Below are positions 33,816-43,242 of a stretch of DNA of 64,000 nucleotides, in pieces. Source of the stretch: Kiloniellaceae bacterium (GTDB lineage Bacteria; Pseudomonadota; Alphaproteobacteria; Kiloniellales; J153); the NCBI GenBank assembly GCA_021776135.1, contig JAJFGL010000006.1, forward strand, positions 1-64,000, given 5' to 3'. The translations under genes and the position numbers were made by a program. Below the pieces are notes generated by a model. That model was not told where the DNA came from, searched no databases, and was given only the letters and a program-made list of their open reading frames with translations. How positions within the stretch are numbered: the first letter of the stretch is position 1; the number at the start of each line of letters is the position of its first letter.

Positions 33816-35486
33816 ATGCAAAAAACGGCTTTCTTAACAATGGCGCTATGCGCCCTATGCGGGTTTCTCGCCCAGGAAGCCCTCGCCCAGGAGGCGGATC
33901 CGGGCCAGATCGACCGGCGCATACAGCAACTACGCCCAACACCGGCTCCCAAGGCCCAACCGAAATTCCAAGAACCAACGGCGGCGCCACAGGTGGAGAC
34001 CGGGGACGAAGTCTCCTTTGTTCTGGCCGCGGTTACGATTCAAGGTGCGACCGCCTTCGACGCGGCGGCGTTTGGATCGCTTTACGCCGAGTTTTTAGCC
34101 CGCCAAATCGGGCCGGCGGACTTGGAGGAGATCGCGCTCCGCATAACCGACAAGTACAATGCCGCCGGATATTTTCTGTCCCGTGCCGTGGTTCCCCCCC
34201 AGGAAATCCAAGGCGGCGTTCTGCGTGTCCGCGTGGTCGAAGGATACCTTACCGAGGTCAGGTATCGGGGCGATTCGGCGCAAGACGGCCTTTTGGACCG
34301 ATATCGCGGCGTCTTCACCCGTGAACGCCCCGCCAAGCTAAGTACCGTTGAGCGCGGCTTACTGCTGATAAATGGGCTGCCCGGCATGGCGGTGGGCGAT
34401 GTCCAGGTCGCGAAGTTGGACGGCGAAGGCGCCTATGCGATCGTGATTTCGACCGCGCACAGCATCGTTTCCGGCAACGCGAACCTGGACAACCGGGGCA
34501 CGCCGGAAGTCGGCCGGCTGCAGGGCTGGACTAGCCTGGCGCTCAATTCGGTCCTGGGCCTGGGCGAGAAAGCGCAAGTTTCGTTCGCCACCGTGCCGAA
34601 CCAAATGGAAGAACTCGTCTACGGTCAATTCGACTACGAGCAACCGCTGGGCGCCGGCGGCACCGTGCTCGGCGTCAGTCTGTCCGCCAGCGCTCTCGAA
34701 CCCGGTAACGACCTGGCTGCCGAAGAAACCGAATCGCACAGCTTCACCGTCAGGACCGAACTGCGGCATCCCCTAATCCTCTCCCGCAGCCAGGCCATGA
34801 ACCTGCGGGCCTCTTTCGAGGTCCACCGAGTCAGAGAAGACCGCTTCGCCGCCTCGACCATCGACGACCGGCTTAGCGTGGCGCGCGTGCAGCTGGACTA
34901 CTCGCTGCAAGACGACCTGGGCGGCGTAAACTACGCCGCGCTCGAGGTCAGCCAGGGCTTCGGCATCCTGAATGCCTCGAACGCCGGCGACATCAACCTG
35001 TCGCGCCCGGACGGCGAGGGAAACTTCACCAAGTTCCAGTTGGATATTGTCAGGCAACAGCAAATCTGGGGTCCCATCTCCCTGCGTCTGGCAGGCCAGG
35101 CGCAAGCCTCCTTGGATCCCTTGTTGTCATCGGAAGAATTCCTTATCGGCGGGTCGCAATTCGGCCGCGGTTACGATTTCGGCGAAATCTCGGGCGAGAA
35201 TGGCGTGGCCGGTTCCGCCGAACTACGCTTTGGCCGGGACCGGGACAGCGACGTCGTGACCAACTACGAAGTCTACGGATTTGTCGACGGCGGCGCCTTG
35301 CGGAACCGGAATACGGCGAGCGGATCGCGTAGCCAGACCTTGGCCTCCGCCGGCGGCGGTCTTCGCCTAGGCATAACCCGCGGCACCTTGGCGAGCCTCG
35401 AGATCGCCAAGCCCTTGGACCGCCAGGTCGACACCACCGGCGACCGGGACCTGCGTATTTTCTTCGCGATCAGCGCTCAGTTCTGA
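33816..35486 (+). CDS. Two-partner-secretion outer-membrane transporter (ShlB/FhaC/HecB family)
   Basis: 556 residues. A signal peptide is cleaved after ALAQ (about residue 25). A short linker precedes a POTRA_2-type domain (about 70-145, VTIQGATAFDAAAF to GGVLRVRVVEGYLTEV). A second POTRA-like segment (150-220) and a C-terminal Omp85/TpsB beta-barrel (about 225-556) follow, ending in the outer-membrane signature FFAISAQF with terminal Phe. FGRGYDFGEISGENG contains the RGY-type barrel motif. It should export a large TpsA exoprotein, but none is encoded within the window. Confidence 0.87.
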   Translation: MQKTAFLTMALCALCGFLAQEALAQEADPGQIDRRIQQLRPTPAPKAQPKFQEPTAAPQVETGDEVSFVLAAVTIQGATAFDAAAFGSLYAEFLARQIGPADLEEIALRITDKYNAAGYFLSRAVVPPQEIQGGVLRVRVVEGYLTEVRYRGDSAQDGLLDRYRGVFTRERPAKLSTVERGLLLINGLPGMAVGDVQVAKLDGEGAYAIVISTAHSIVSGNANLDNRGTPEVGRLQGWTSLALNSVLGLGEKAQVSFATVPNQMEELVYGQFDYEQPLGAGGTVLGVSLSASALEPGNDLAAEETESHSFTVRTELRHPLILSRSQAMNLRASFEVHRVREDRFAASTIDDRLSVARVQLDYSLQDDLGGVNYAALEVSQGFGILNASNAGDINLSRPDGEGNFTKFQLDIVRQQQIWGPISLRLAGQAQASLDPLLSSEEFLIGGSQFGRGYDFGEISGENGVAGSAELRFGRDRDSDVVTNYEVYGFVDGGALRNRNTASGSRSQTLASAGGGLRLGITRGTLASLEIAKPLDRQVDTTGDRDLRIFFAISAQF

Positions 35487-35492
35487 AACGCC

Positions 35493-37919
35493 CTAGCCCC
35501 GCATCCTGGCGCCCTCGGGATCGAGCAGGGCTTGGGTTATCAGCGCCGCCGGGCGCATCTCACCCAGGATTTCGATTTCGAATTTCGCGCCCTCGGCGAT
35601 CAGACCCACGGGTACGAAGCCGAGCGCCACGGATTTTTCCACGAAGTGCGCATAGCCGCCCGAGGTCACGAAACCCACCACTTCGCCATCTTTCCAGATC
35701 GGTTCGTCGGCCACCACGTCGGCATCCACGGCCTCGACCGTGAAGGTGCAAAGCCGCCGACCGGGCGGGGTATCGCGAGCGGCAACCGCCGCGTCGCGGC
35801 CGATGAAGTCGTTCTTCTTGAAGGATACGAAGCGGTCCAGACCGGTCTCGGCAGGGGTATAATCCGGCTTGAATTCGCGCATCCAGGAGCCGAAGGATTT
35901 CTCCAGGCGCAGGGACATCATGGCCCGCATACCGAAGGGGGTCAGGCCCAGATCGGCGCCCGCTTCCTCCAGGGCCGTGAACAGCGCCACCTGATGGCGG
36001 CGATCGACATAGATTTCATAACCCAGATCGCCGGTATAGGAAATGCGGCAGACGATGGCGGGAACCAGGCCGACATCCATGCGCGCGGCCGACAGGAAGG
36101 GGAAGGCATGGTTGGAGACATCCGCGCGCGTGACCCGCTCCAGTACCGCGCGGGCATTCGGTCCGGCGATCTGAAACCCGACCCGTTCGCGCGAGACGTT
36201 GCACAGGGCGACGCCGGTCTTGGGCAGGTGCGCCTCGAACCAGCGCATGTGATAGGCCTGGGCCGTATAGGACGCGGTAACCTGGAATTGCTCCGGCGCC
36301 AGCTTGGCGACGGTGAAATCGCCAATGAGCCGTCCGCTTTCGGCCAGCATGGGGGTTAGGTTCAGGCGGCCTTCGCGCGGCATGCGGTTGGCCATGATGC
36401 GGTTGAGCCAAGCCTCGGCATCGGACCCGGAGATATCGTATTTGCCGAAGTTGTGAATCTCGTTGATGCCGGCCTTGGTGCGCACCGCCCGGCATTCCGC
36501 GCCGACCGGGCCGAAAGCATTGCTGCGCCGGAACGAGGGCGTCTCAACCAGGGGCTCCCCCTCCGGCGCGAAGTAATTGACGTGTTCCAGCCCGAAGCCG
36601 GCCCCGAAAACGGCGCGCTTCGACTTCCAGATGCCGTAGGCCGGCGTGGTTTCCAGGGGCCGCCCGGCGGGCAGTTCCTCGTTGGGATAGGAAATGGCGA
36701 AGCGGCGCTGGTAATTCTCCGTCACCTTGACCCGGGTGAAGGTGTGGGTGGCGTAGTCGCCGTAGCGCGCCACATCCATGGCGAAGACATCGCGCGAAGG
36801 CTCGCCCTCGACCATCCATTCGGCGAGCGTGAGACCGACGCCGCCGCCTTGAGAGAACCCGGCCATGACCGCGCAGGCCGACCAGTAGTTCCTCAGGCCC
36901 GGCACCGGGCCGACCAGGGGGTTGCCGTCGGGCGCGAAGGTGAAGGGGCCATTGATGACCCGCTTGACCCCGGCATCGGCCAGGCAGGGATAGCGGTGAA
37001 AGGCATGTTCCATGGAGCCGGAGATGCGATCCAGATTGTCGGGCAGTAGCTCGTGCCCGAAATCCCAGCGCGTGCCGTCCACGGCCCAGGGCGTCGCGTC
37101 CTGTTCGTAGAAGCCGATAACCAGGCCCCGGCCTTCCTGGCGCAGGTAATTCTCGCCGCCCGGATCGATCACATGGGGCAATTCCTCGCCGCGCTCGTAG
37201 ACCGCGGGGATGTCGCCGGTGACCAGATATTGATGTTCCATGGCGTGCAGGGGCAGGAACACCCCGGCCATGGCGCCGACCTCGCGCGCCCACAAGCCGC
37301 CGGCGTTGACCACATGCTCGGCGTGGATGGTGCCTTGCTCCGTCACCACGTCCCAGGTGCCGTCGGCGCGCGGGTTCAACTCCAGGACCCGGTTACGCAG
37401 GACGATCTCGGCGCCCTGCACCCGCGCCGCCTTGGCATAGGCGTGGGTGGTGCCCGAGGGATCCAGGTGACCGTCGAGAGGATCGTAGAGCGCCCCTAGA
37501 AGTCCATCGGTATTGGTAATGGGGCTATGTTCGCGGATTTGCTCCGGGCCGAGAATTTCGGTCTCCAAGCCCATGTAGCGGTGCTTGGCGCGCTCCGCCT
37601 TGAGATAATCCAGGCGCTCGGGCGTGTCGGCGATGGTCAGGCCGCCGACATGGTGCAGGCCGCAAGACTGCCCGCTGACTTCCTCCAGCTCCTTGTAAAG
37701 CTTGATGGTATAGCCCTGCAGGGCGGCGATGTTGGGATCGGAGTTGAGAGTGTGAAACCCGCCCGCCGCGTGCCAGGTCGAGCCCGAAGTCAGCTCCGAG
37801 CGCTCGATCAGAACCACGTCCTTCCAGCCCAGCTTGGTCAGATGGTAAAGAACGCTGCACCCAACCACCCCGCCGCCGATAACCGCGACCCGTACATTCG
37901 ATTTCATTGCCTGCCCCAT
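35493..37919 (-). CDS. Dimethylglycine-dehydrogenase-like flavoprotein (DAO plus GcvT)
   Basis: 808 residues. The FAD-binding DAO domain (about 8-370) starts VAVIGGGVVGCSVLYHLTKLGW, and the TSGSTWHAAG motif carries the histidine that binds FAD covalently in mammalian dimethylglycine dehydrogenase. A short FAO_M-like segment (about 375-430) is followed by GcvT N and C domains (about 435-800, RISYTGDLGYEIYV and SLRLEKSFGSWMREF). Such enzymes demethylate dimethylglycine or sarcosine, passing the methyl to tetrahydrofolate. The exact substrate is inferred. ATG 37907 with GGGG upstream is an alternative start. Confidence 0.86.
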   Translation of the reverse strand: MGQAMKSNVRVAVIGGGVVGCSVLYHLTKLGWKDVVLIERSELTSGSTWHAAGGFHTLNSDPNIAALQGYTIKLYKELEEVSGQSCGLHHVGGLTIADTPERLDYLKAERAKHRYMGLETEILGPEQIREHSPITNTDGLLGALYDPLDGHLDPSGTTHAYAKAARVQGAEIVLRNRVLELNPRADGTWDVVTEQGTIHAEHVVNAGGLWAREVGAMAGVFLPLHAMEHQYLVTGDIPAVYERGEELPHVIDPGGENYLRQEGRGLVIGFYEQDATPWAVDGTRWDFGHELLPDNLDRISGSMEHAFHRYPCLADAGVKRVINGPFTFAPDGNPLVGPVPGLRNYWSACAVMAGFSQGGGVGLTLAEWMVEGEPSRDVFAMDVARYGDYATHTFTRVKVTENYQRRFAISYPNEELPAGRPLETTPAYGIWKSKRAVFGAGFGLEHVNYFAPEGEPLVETPSFRRSNAFGPVGAECRAVRTKAGINEIHNFGKYDISGSDAEAWLNRIMANRMPREGRLNLTPMLAESGRLIGDFTVAKLAPEQFQVTASYTAQAYHMRWFEAHLPKTGVALCNVSRERVGFQIAGPNARAVLERVTRADVSNHAFPFLSAARMDVGLVPAIVCRISYTGDLGYEIYVDRRHQVALFTALEEAGADLGLTPFGMRAMMSLRLEKSFGSWMREFKPDYTPAETGLDRFVSFKKNDFIGRDAAVAARDTPPGRRLCTFTVEAVDADVVADEPIWKDGEVVGFVTSGGYAHFVEKSVALGFVPVGLIAEGAKFEIEILGEMRPAALITQALLDPEGARMRG

Positions 37920-38057
37920 GTTTCATGTCCCCGGACCAGTGCTGCCCGCTAGCGGACCCCAAGTCTGGCGCGAATACGCCGGAATATTTAATGAAATCGA
38001 CGGCGGCGAGGCAATATCTCAGTTCCATGGTGACCGATTACAAGTTATGCTTGAGGC

Positions 38058-38960
38058 ATGGCTTGGCTGCTATTCATTGATGAAAGTGGACACGACCGCA
38101 AAGATGCTCCTTATGAGGTTTTGGCGGGAGTGGCCATACAAGATCGTGATCTTTGGAATATTATCAAAGAAATTCACGCGGCCGAATTATTACGTTTCGG
38201 TCGACGTTACAGTGCTGGTAGCGCCGAATTGAAAGGCAAGAAGCTACTAAAAACAAAAGTCTTTAGGCATACCGATCTTAATGTACCTATTCAAGATGAT
38301 ATGATTCCACAGCTCGCGAAAGAAGCGCTGGACAATGGTGCACAAGCAGATGTTTCCCGGATTAAAGCCTTGGCATTGGCGAAACTCGCCTATGTACAGG
38401 ATGTCTTCGATATATGTGCGCGCTTTCGTTGTAGGGCGCTAGCTAGCATCGTTGACCGAGATGCTATCCGAACAGAGTCGGGCGGTCTAAGAAAGGATTA
38501 TGGGTATCTATTCGAGCGGTTTTTCTATTTCTTGGATGATTGGAAATATGACGAACGTGGAATCATAGTTTTTGATGAACTTGAAAAATCACGAAGTCAT
38601 ATTCTTGTCGAACAAGCGCATAAATATTTCAAAGAGACGGCAACCGGGAAGCTTCGAGCGGGCTTAATAATTCCAGAGCCATTATTTGTTCACAGCGATC
38701 TCACGACTGGCATCCAAATTGCGGATTTAATTGCCTACACTATATCGTGGGGTTTTAGAACGCGCCAAATGACGCGGCCAGAACGAACTGAGCTTGCACC
38801 ATATGCGCGGCAGGTTGCTAACCTACGGTACAAGACCACAAGGGATGTGCGTGGTAATCCGAATTTCGAAATTTGGAGCTTCGCCTATATCACAGACCTA
38901 CGTACCCGCTTAGAGCGAGGCGCTGATATGATTGAAGATGAGGATGAACAAGTTCAATAG
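38058..38960 (+). CDS. DUF3800-domain protein (predicted RNase-H-like)
   Basis: 300 residues beginning WLLFIDESGHD, the acidic motif that opens DUF3800, with VLAGVAI, IIVFDE and HSDLTTGIQIADLIAY further on. The conserved acids (Asp8, Glu9, later Asp residues) suggest an RNase-H-like metal site. The family occurs on mobile elements and in defence islands, and its activity is not established. The gene is clearly AT-richer than its neighbours and stands alone between two metabolic genes, which points to horizontal transfer. Confidence 0.82.
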   Translation: MAWLLFIDESGHDRKDAPYEVLAGVAIQDRDLWNIIKEIHAAELLRFGRRYSAGSAELKGKKLLKTKVFRHTDLNVPIQDDMIPQLAKEALDNGAQADVSRIKALALAKLAYVQDVFDICARFRCRALASIVDRDAIRTESGGLRKDYGYLFERFFYFLDDWKYDERGIIVFDELEKSRSHILVEQAHKYFKETATGKLRAGLIIPEPLFVHSDLTTGIQIADLIAYTISWGFRTRQMTRPERTELAPYARQVANLRYKTTRDVRGNPNFEIWSFAYITDLRTRLERGADMIEDEDEQVQ

Positions 38961-39192
38961 AAAAAGGCAATGTAGGCGTTTCCACCCACAAAGCCTCCAA
39001 CAGGAATTTGGGGCGTTTCTTCGAAATTGTCAATACTAGGCTTGGTATCTCAACCCACCTTTTCAACAATATATTGATAGCTCGCAGCTGATCGGCGGCG
39101 TTTGCTGCATTTATCGGCATGCCCCTAATCTTTTGAAAATACTAATAAAATATTAACCGCAAGCTATGGCGGTGACGTGTGTGCGTACGAAT

Positions 39193-39924
39193 TCAAACCT
39201 TGCCCGCCGCTTCCGCCATGGCGGCCAGGGTCGGGAACAGGAAGTCCACCGCCGGGCGTTCCGGAACCAGGGCGGTGGCGCCCCAGTCGCCGCCCTTGGA
39301 TAGACCCTGGCGGTCGATCCAGGCCTTCGCGAGCCCGTGGGCGGTGGCGGGTACGTGATCGTGGAACAGGCTTTGAGCCGTGTGCAGGATATCCGCCGCC
39401 TCCAGGCCTAAATCTTCCGGCAGATGCTTCAGCATGTAGTCGAAATTCGCCGGCGCCGGTTTGTAGGAACCGACATCCTCGGCCGTGTAGATCGCGTCGA
39501 AGGCGACCCCCAGCTTGCGGTTCGAGGCGGCGAAGCCTGCCCGGTTCACGTTAGTGAGAACGGCCAGCTTGAAGTGCTTTTTCAACAACCGGAGCGCATC
39601 GGCGGTATCGGGAAACGCGGGCCAGTGCGGCACCGAGGCGCCGAAGGCAGTTTGCAATTCCGGGTTGGTCCGCATCTCGAAGCGCCCGGCAAGGGCCGCA
39701 TGAACCCGCTCGAGTAACTCGGGGTAGAGCATGTCCGGGGTTGCCGCCTCTTGCGCGCTTTCCAATTCCGCGAAGGCTCCAAGGGCGATAGCGCGGGTGA
39801 TGTCGGCGCGGGCGTTTTCCATCAATAGCGGCTGCAAGGCATCCCAAATGCCGCTTTCCCAGTCGATCAATGTGCCGTAGCAATCGAAGGTCAGAACCTT
39901 ATAATCGGTGAGGTTTTTTGTCAT
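39193..39924 (-). CDS. HAD-family haloacid dehalogenase type II-like hydrolase
   Basis: 243 residues from ATG 39924 with GGAG at 6 nt. Motif I is FDCYGTLIDWE with the nucleophilic Asp, motif II LTNVNR, motif III Lys in GSYKPAPANF and motif IV near ILHTAQSLFHDH. The arrangement matches (S)-2-haloacid dehalogenases, but many such proteins act on other 2-substituted acids or phosphates. It lies 22 nt downstream of the oxidoreductase gene on the same strand. Confidence 0.82.
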   Translation of the reverse strand: MTKNLTDYKVLTFDCYGTLIDWESGIWDALQPLLMENARADITRAIALGAFAELESAQEAATPDMLYPELLERVHAALAGRFEMRTNPELQTAFGASVPHWPAFPDTADALRLLKKHFKLAVLTNVNRAGFAASNRKLGVAFDAIYTAEDVGSYKPAPANFDYMLKHLPEDLGLEAADILHTAQSLFHDHVPATAHGLAKAWIDRQGLSKGGDWGATALVPERPAVDFLFPTLAAMAEAAGKV

Positions 39925-39946
39925 GGCGAGCTCCGGTATTGGGGTC

Positions 39947-40951
39947 TTAGATCGCGATAACGATCTTGCCGAAATGCCCGGCGTCCCGCATACGGCGATA
40001 GGCGTCGGGCGCGTCCTTGAAATCGACCAGGGCATCGATGACCGGACGCATCCCGTTCACCGTCATAGCGCGGTTCATGTCCTCGAACATCGCCCTGTTG
40101 CCCACATAGATGCCTTGCAGGTGGATCGACTTGCGCATGACGCTGGTGGGGTCGATCTTGCCGCCGGTCAGCACGCCGACCAGACCGATCTTGCCCCCAA
40201 CCCGCACCGCCTGAATGGATTTCTCCAGGGTGCCGGGGCCGCCGACCTCGGCGGCCAAGTCAACGCCGCGCCCTTCGGTTAACTCCAGCACTTGCTTTTC
40301 CCAATCCGGCGTGGCGCGGTAGTTGACGGTTTTCCAGGCGCCAAGCTCCTTGGCCCGCGCCAGCTTTTCGTCGCTGCTCGAGGTCACGATGGCCCGCGCG
40401 CCGTGCATATGGGCGAATTGCAAGGCGAAGATCGAAACCCCGCCGGTGCCAAGAATCAGAACCGTGTCCCCAGCCTTGATTTGGCCTAAGCCAACGACGA
40501 TGTGCCAGGCGGTCAGGCCGGCGCAGGGCAGGGTCGCGGCCTCCTCGTAAGACAGGTGCGCCGGGACCGGGACCATGCCGTCTTGCTCCAGCACCGCATG
40601 GTCGCACAGCAGCCCGTCGATGGGCCCGCCCAGGGCGCTGGCCATGGCCTCGGGCGTAATGCCGCCGGCAGTCCAGTTCTGGAAGAAGGTCCCCATAACC
40701 CGGTCGCCGGCTTTGAAACGGGACACCCCCGCGCCTACTTCAAGCACCTCCCCCGCCCCATCGGAATTCGGAATGCGCGGATAGACGATGCCCCTTGGTT
40801 CCGGGTGCTGAATGATTTGCAGGTCGCGGTTATTGATCGAGTTAGCGCGTATACGGACCAGTACCTGCCCGGGACCGGGTCGGGGCATGGGCCGCTCGGC
40901 CAGGTGCAGGGCATCGATGCCCTCAGCGGAACATATCTCGTAAGCCTTCAT
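39947..40951 (-). CDS. Medium-chain NAD(P)-dependent alcohol dehydrogenase / quinone oxidoreductase-like
   Basis: 334 residues from ATG 40951 with AAAGGA at 7 nt. The GroES-like domain has PRIPNSDGAGEVLEVG where zinc enzymes have GHExxG, so the catalytic-zinc glutamate is missing. The Rossmann domain has ILGTGGVSIFALQFAHMHGA. Together with its length this points to the zinc-poor branch of the family. The substrate is unknown. It is the first gene of a two-gene operon with the HAD hydrolase. Confidence 0.8.
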   Translation of the reverse strand: MKAYEICSAEGIDALHLAERPMPRPGPGQVLVRIRANSINNRDLQIIQHPEPRGIVYPRIPNSDGAGEVLEVGAGVSRFKAGDRVMGTFFQNWTAGGITPEAMASALGGPIDGLLCDHAVLEQDGMVPVPAHLSYEEAATLPCAGLTAWHIVVGLGQIKAGDTVLILGTGGVSIFALQFAHMHGARAIVTSSSDEKLARAKELGAWKTVNYRATPDWEKQVLELTEGRGVDLAAEVGGPGTLEKSIQAVRVGGKIGLVGVLTGGKIDPTSVMRKSIHLQGIYVGNRAMFEDMNRAMTVNGMRPVIDALVDFKDAPDAYRRMRDAGHFGKIVIAI

Positions 40952-41037
40952 GGAAATATCCTTTGCCGGTGCCAAGGGGAATGAAAGTATGAAGCGCGCG
41001 AAGATGCAAGGATCGCGCGCAAGGGTGAGAACGCGCC

Positions 41038-41394
41038 ATGGCAAAAGAATACCTGGAACGCTTGGAGACCATGCTGGAACCCGCGGCGCGCAAACTCGGC
41101 CCCGGCGTGAAGCTCGAGATCAAACACTTCTTCAGCGGCGCGGCGGCCTATGCCAGCGGCAGAATCTGTATCACGCTCACCCCGGTTGGCTTGGCGATGA
41201 AATTACCGGAGAACAGCCGCGTCAGGCTGCTAAAGACAGGCGCCAAACCCTTGCGGTATTTCCCCAAGGCTCCGATCAAAAAGGACTACGTGGTCCTGCC
41301 GCCATCGATCCGGGACGATAAACGCAAATTAAAGTATTGGGCCGAGCGATCGCTCACCTACGCCCTGACTTTCCCAAAACCGAAACGTAAATAG
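41038..41394 (+). CDS. TfoX/Sxy N-terminal-like small protein
   Basis: 118 residues. EIKHFFSGAAAYASGRICITLTPVGLAMKLPENSR and the later APIKKDYVVLP...KLKYWAERSLTYAL resemble the TfoX N-terminal domain fold seen in many stand-alone proteins of unknown function. There is no DNA-binding motif, and the basic tail KPKRK ends the chain. It converges on the CMD gene with no intergenic space. Confidence 0.65.
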   Translation: MAKEYLERLETMLEPAARKLGPGVKLEIKHFFSGAAAYASGRICITLTPVGLAMKLPENSRVRLLKTGAKPLRYFPKAPIKKDYVVLPPSIRDDKRKLKYWAERSLTYALTFPKPKRK

Positions 41395-41739
41395 TCATGC
41401 GCAGGCAAACTGATCGAAAGCTTCGAGCGCCTGGGCGCCGTAGATGAAGGACGGGCCGCCGCCCATGTACATGGCCATGGCGATTGTCTCCAAAACCTCC
41501 TCGCGCTTGGCGTCATGCTTGACCGCCGCCTTGACGTGAAACGCGATGCAGCCGTCGCAGCGGACCGCGATACCTATGGCCAGGGCCATGAGTTCCTTGG
41601 TTTTGACGTCGAGCGCGCCGGTTGCGGTGGCCGCCACCGCGAGCTGGGCGAAGCCCTTGGCCGCCTCCGGCGCGCCCTTGCGGACCTCGGCCATGATACC
41701 GCTCAGATCCTTGGCCATGCGGTCCCAATCCTTATACAT
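41395..41739 (-). CDS. Carboxymuconolactone-decarboxylase/AhpD-family protein
   Basis: 114 residues from ATG 41739 with AAAGGA upstream. The motif CDGCIAFH supplies the CxxC-xxx-His redox site of AhpD-type alkylhydroperoxidases. The family fold is an all-helical trimer or hexamer. A peroxidase or disulfide reductase role is likely, and decarboxylation is not implied. Confidence 0.82.
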   Translation of the reverse strand: MYKDWDRMAKDLSGIMAEVRKGAPEAAKGFAQLAVAATATGALDVKTKELMALAIGIAVRCDGCIAFHVKAAVKHDAKREEVLETIAMAMYMGGGPSFIYGAQALEAFDQFACA

Positions 41740-41896
41740 GCGCTTCAATCCTTTTCGCCGGGGAAGATAAAATGTTTTGTAACCCCGTGCGGCGTGGCTT
41801 GTCGAATCGCCGCCAAAGGGGGTCGGCTGCGGGCCAAGCGGGCTTAGAACCCCCCCCTATCGTGCTCCTAAGTTTCGCGTCTTAAGGAGACCGGCC

Positions 41897-43240
41897 ATGG
41901 CCATGCCAACCCACGCCAAAACCGTCATCATCGGGGCCGGTATTCACGGCCTCTCGACCGCCTGGCATCTGGCGGAGAAGCTGGAGGCCCAGGGCAAGGG
42001 CGGCGGCCAGGACATACTGGTCATCGACAAGTCCGGCATCGCCGCCGGCGCCAGCGGCATAGCCTGCGGCGTGGTCCGCAACAACTATTTCCAGCCGGCC
42101 ATGCGCGAACTCATGGCGCACAGCGTCGAGGTCTGGGAGAGCGACCCCAAGGCCTTCAGCTATCACCCCGTGGGCTATATGCAGATATCGCCCGAACACA
42201 TGCGCGCCGATATCGCCAGCATCCATGCCCAGCAACAAGACATTGGCTACGAATCTGTCTTCATCGAAGGCGCGGCCCAGTCCATGGACTACATGAAGGG
42301 CCTGTTCAGCGATTGGCAGACCAAGGGCATCACTTCGGTTCTGCACGAGAAGAAGGGCGGCTACGCCAACAACACGGCGGCCATCTACGGCCTGGCGGCC
42401 AAGGCGGAAGCGCTCGGCGTGCGCATTATGTCGGGGGTGACCGTCAAGGGCTTCCGCGCCGGAAACGGCGCCGCCGCCGTGACCGCGGTCGAGACTGACA
42501 AGGGCGATATCGAATGCGATCAGGTGGTGATCGCCGCCGGTCCCTGGGTCAGCCAGTTGTGGAACATGCTGGATCTGCCCAAGACGGTCGCGATCAAGGG
42601 CAGCGACGGCCAGATGCACGAGGGCGTCGATACCTGGCGCTATTGGTGCCTGGAGGAAGGCACCTTGGGCGTCGATCCCGATTTACAAAAAACCAACGAC
42701 GGCAAGATGCCGCCGGTGATCCACGTCGATACCGACGCGCCCCTGCATTCGGACGTGGACGGCTCGCTCATTACCGAAGAAGCCTGGGGTATCTATTACA
42801 AACCCGACTTCAACTTCGGCGGCATTCAGGGCGGCGCCATGCCCTATAAGGTGGAAACCCCGGTCGATAAGGTCGCCCTCGACCCCTATGGCCCGGACTC
42901 GCCCGAGTTTATCGTGGACGACAATTTCGCCCACATGTGGTGCTCGGCGCTCGCCTTCTGCCAAAAGCGTTTCGAGGGCCAGATCAAGTATTACAAGAAC
43001 GAAGCCTCGGGCGGCCTGGGTTGCTTTACGCCGGATTCCTTCCCGGTCTTCGACCGCTTTCGCGAGAACGTCACCGTCATCGCCGACTCGAACCACGGCT
43101 ACAAGATGATCGGCGTCGGCAAGCTGATCGCGGAGGAACTAACCGGCGGCAAATCCCGCCTGCTGGAACCCTTCCGCTTCTCCCGCTACGCCGAAGGCAA
43201 GCTGCACCCGGTCAGCAACAGCCCGTTCCCTTGGTCTTAG
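41897..43240 (+). CDS. FAD-dependent oxidoreductase, DAO family (SoxB-like)
   Basis: 447 residues with AAGGAGA 6 nt before the ATG. VIIGAGIHGLSTAWHLAEKL is the dinucleotide-binding fold. IAAGASGIACGVVRNNYFQPAMRELM resembles the FAD site of the sarcosine oxidase beta family, and DSNHGYKMIGVGKLIAEELTG is the C-terminal FAD-contacting segment. It probably oxidises an N-methylated amine or amino acid. The last seven codons (SPFPWS and stop) lie in a 21-bp sequence repeated at 43992. Confidence 0.82.
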   Translation: MAMPTHAKTVIIGAGIHGLSTAWHLAEKLEAQGKGGGQDILVIDKSGIAAGASGIACGVVRNNYFQPAMRELMAHSVEVWESDPKAFSYHPVGYMQISPEHMRADIASIHAQQQDIGYESVFIEGAAQSMDYMKGLFSDWQTKGITSVLHEKKGGYANNTAAIYGLAAKAEALGVRIMSGVTVKGFRAGNGAAAVTAVETDKGDIECDQVVIAAGPWVSQLWNMLDLPKTVAIKGSDGQMHEGVDTWRYWCLEEGTLGVDPDLQKTNDGKMPPVIHVDTDAPLHSDVDGSLITEEAWGIYYKPDFNFGGIQGGAMPYKVETPVDKVALDPYGPDSPEFIVDDNFAHMWCSALAFCQKRFEGQIKYYKNEASGGLGCFTPDSFPVFDRFRENVTVIADSNHGYKMIGVGKLIAEELTGGKSRLLEPFRFSRYAEGKLHPVSNSPFPWS

Positions 43241-43242
43241 GC
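43222..43242 (+). repeat. Left copy of a 21-bp direct repeat flanking hicBA
   Basis: Bases 43222-43242 (CCCGTTCCC...TCTTAGGC) are identical to 43992-44012. This copy spans the stop codon of the oxidoreductase and the stop of hicB. It looks like an attachment-site or gene-end duplication. Confidence 0.85.

Noticed and set aside
38890..39120. 76-codon minus-strand frame overlapping the end of the DUF3800 gene
   Set aside because: It overlaps a better-supported gene, has no recognised motif and only a weak ribosome site. It could be real in this AT-rich islet but is not supported.
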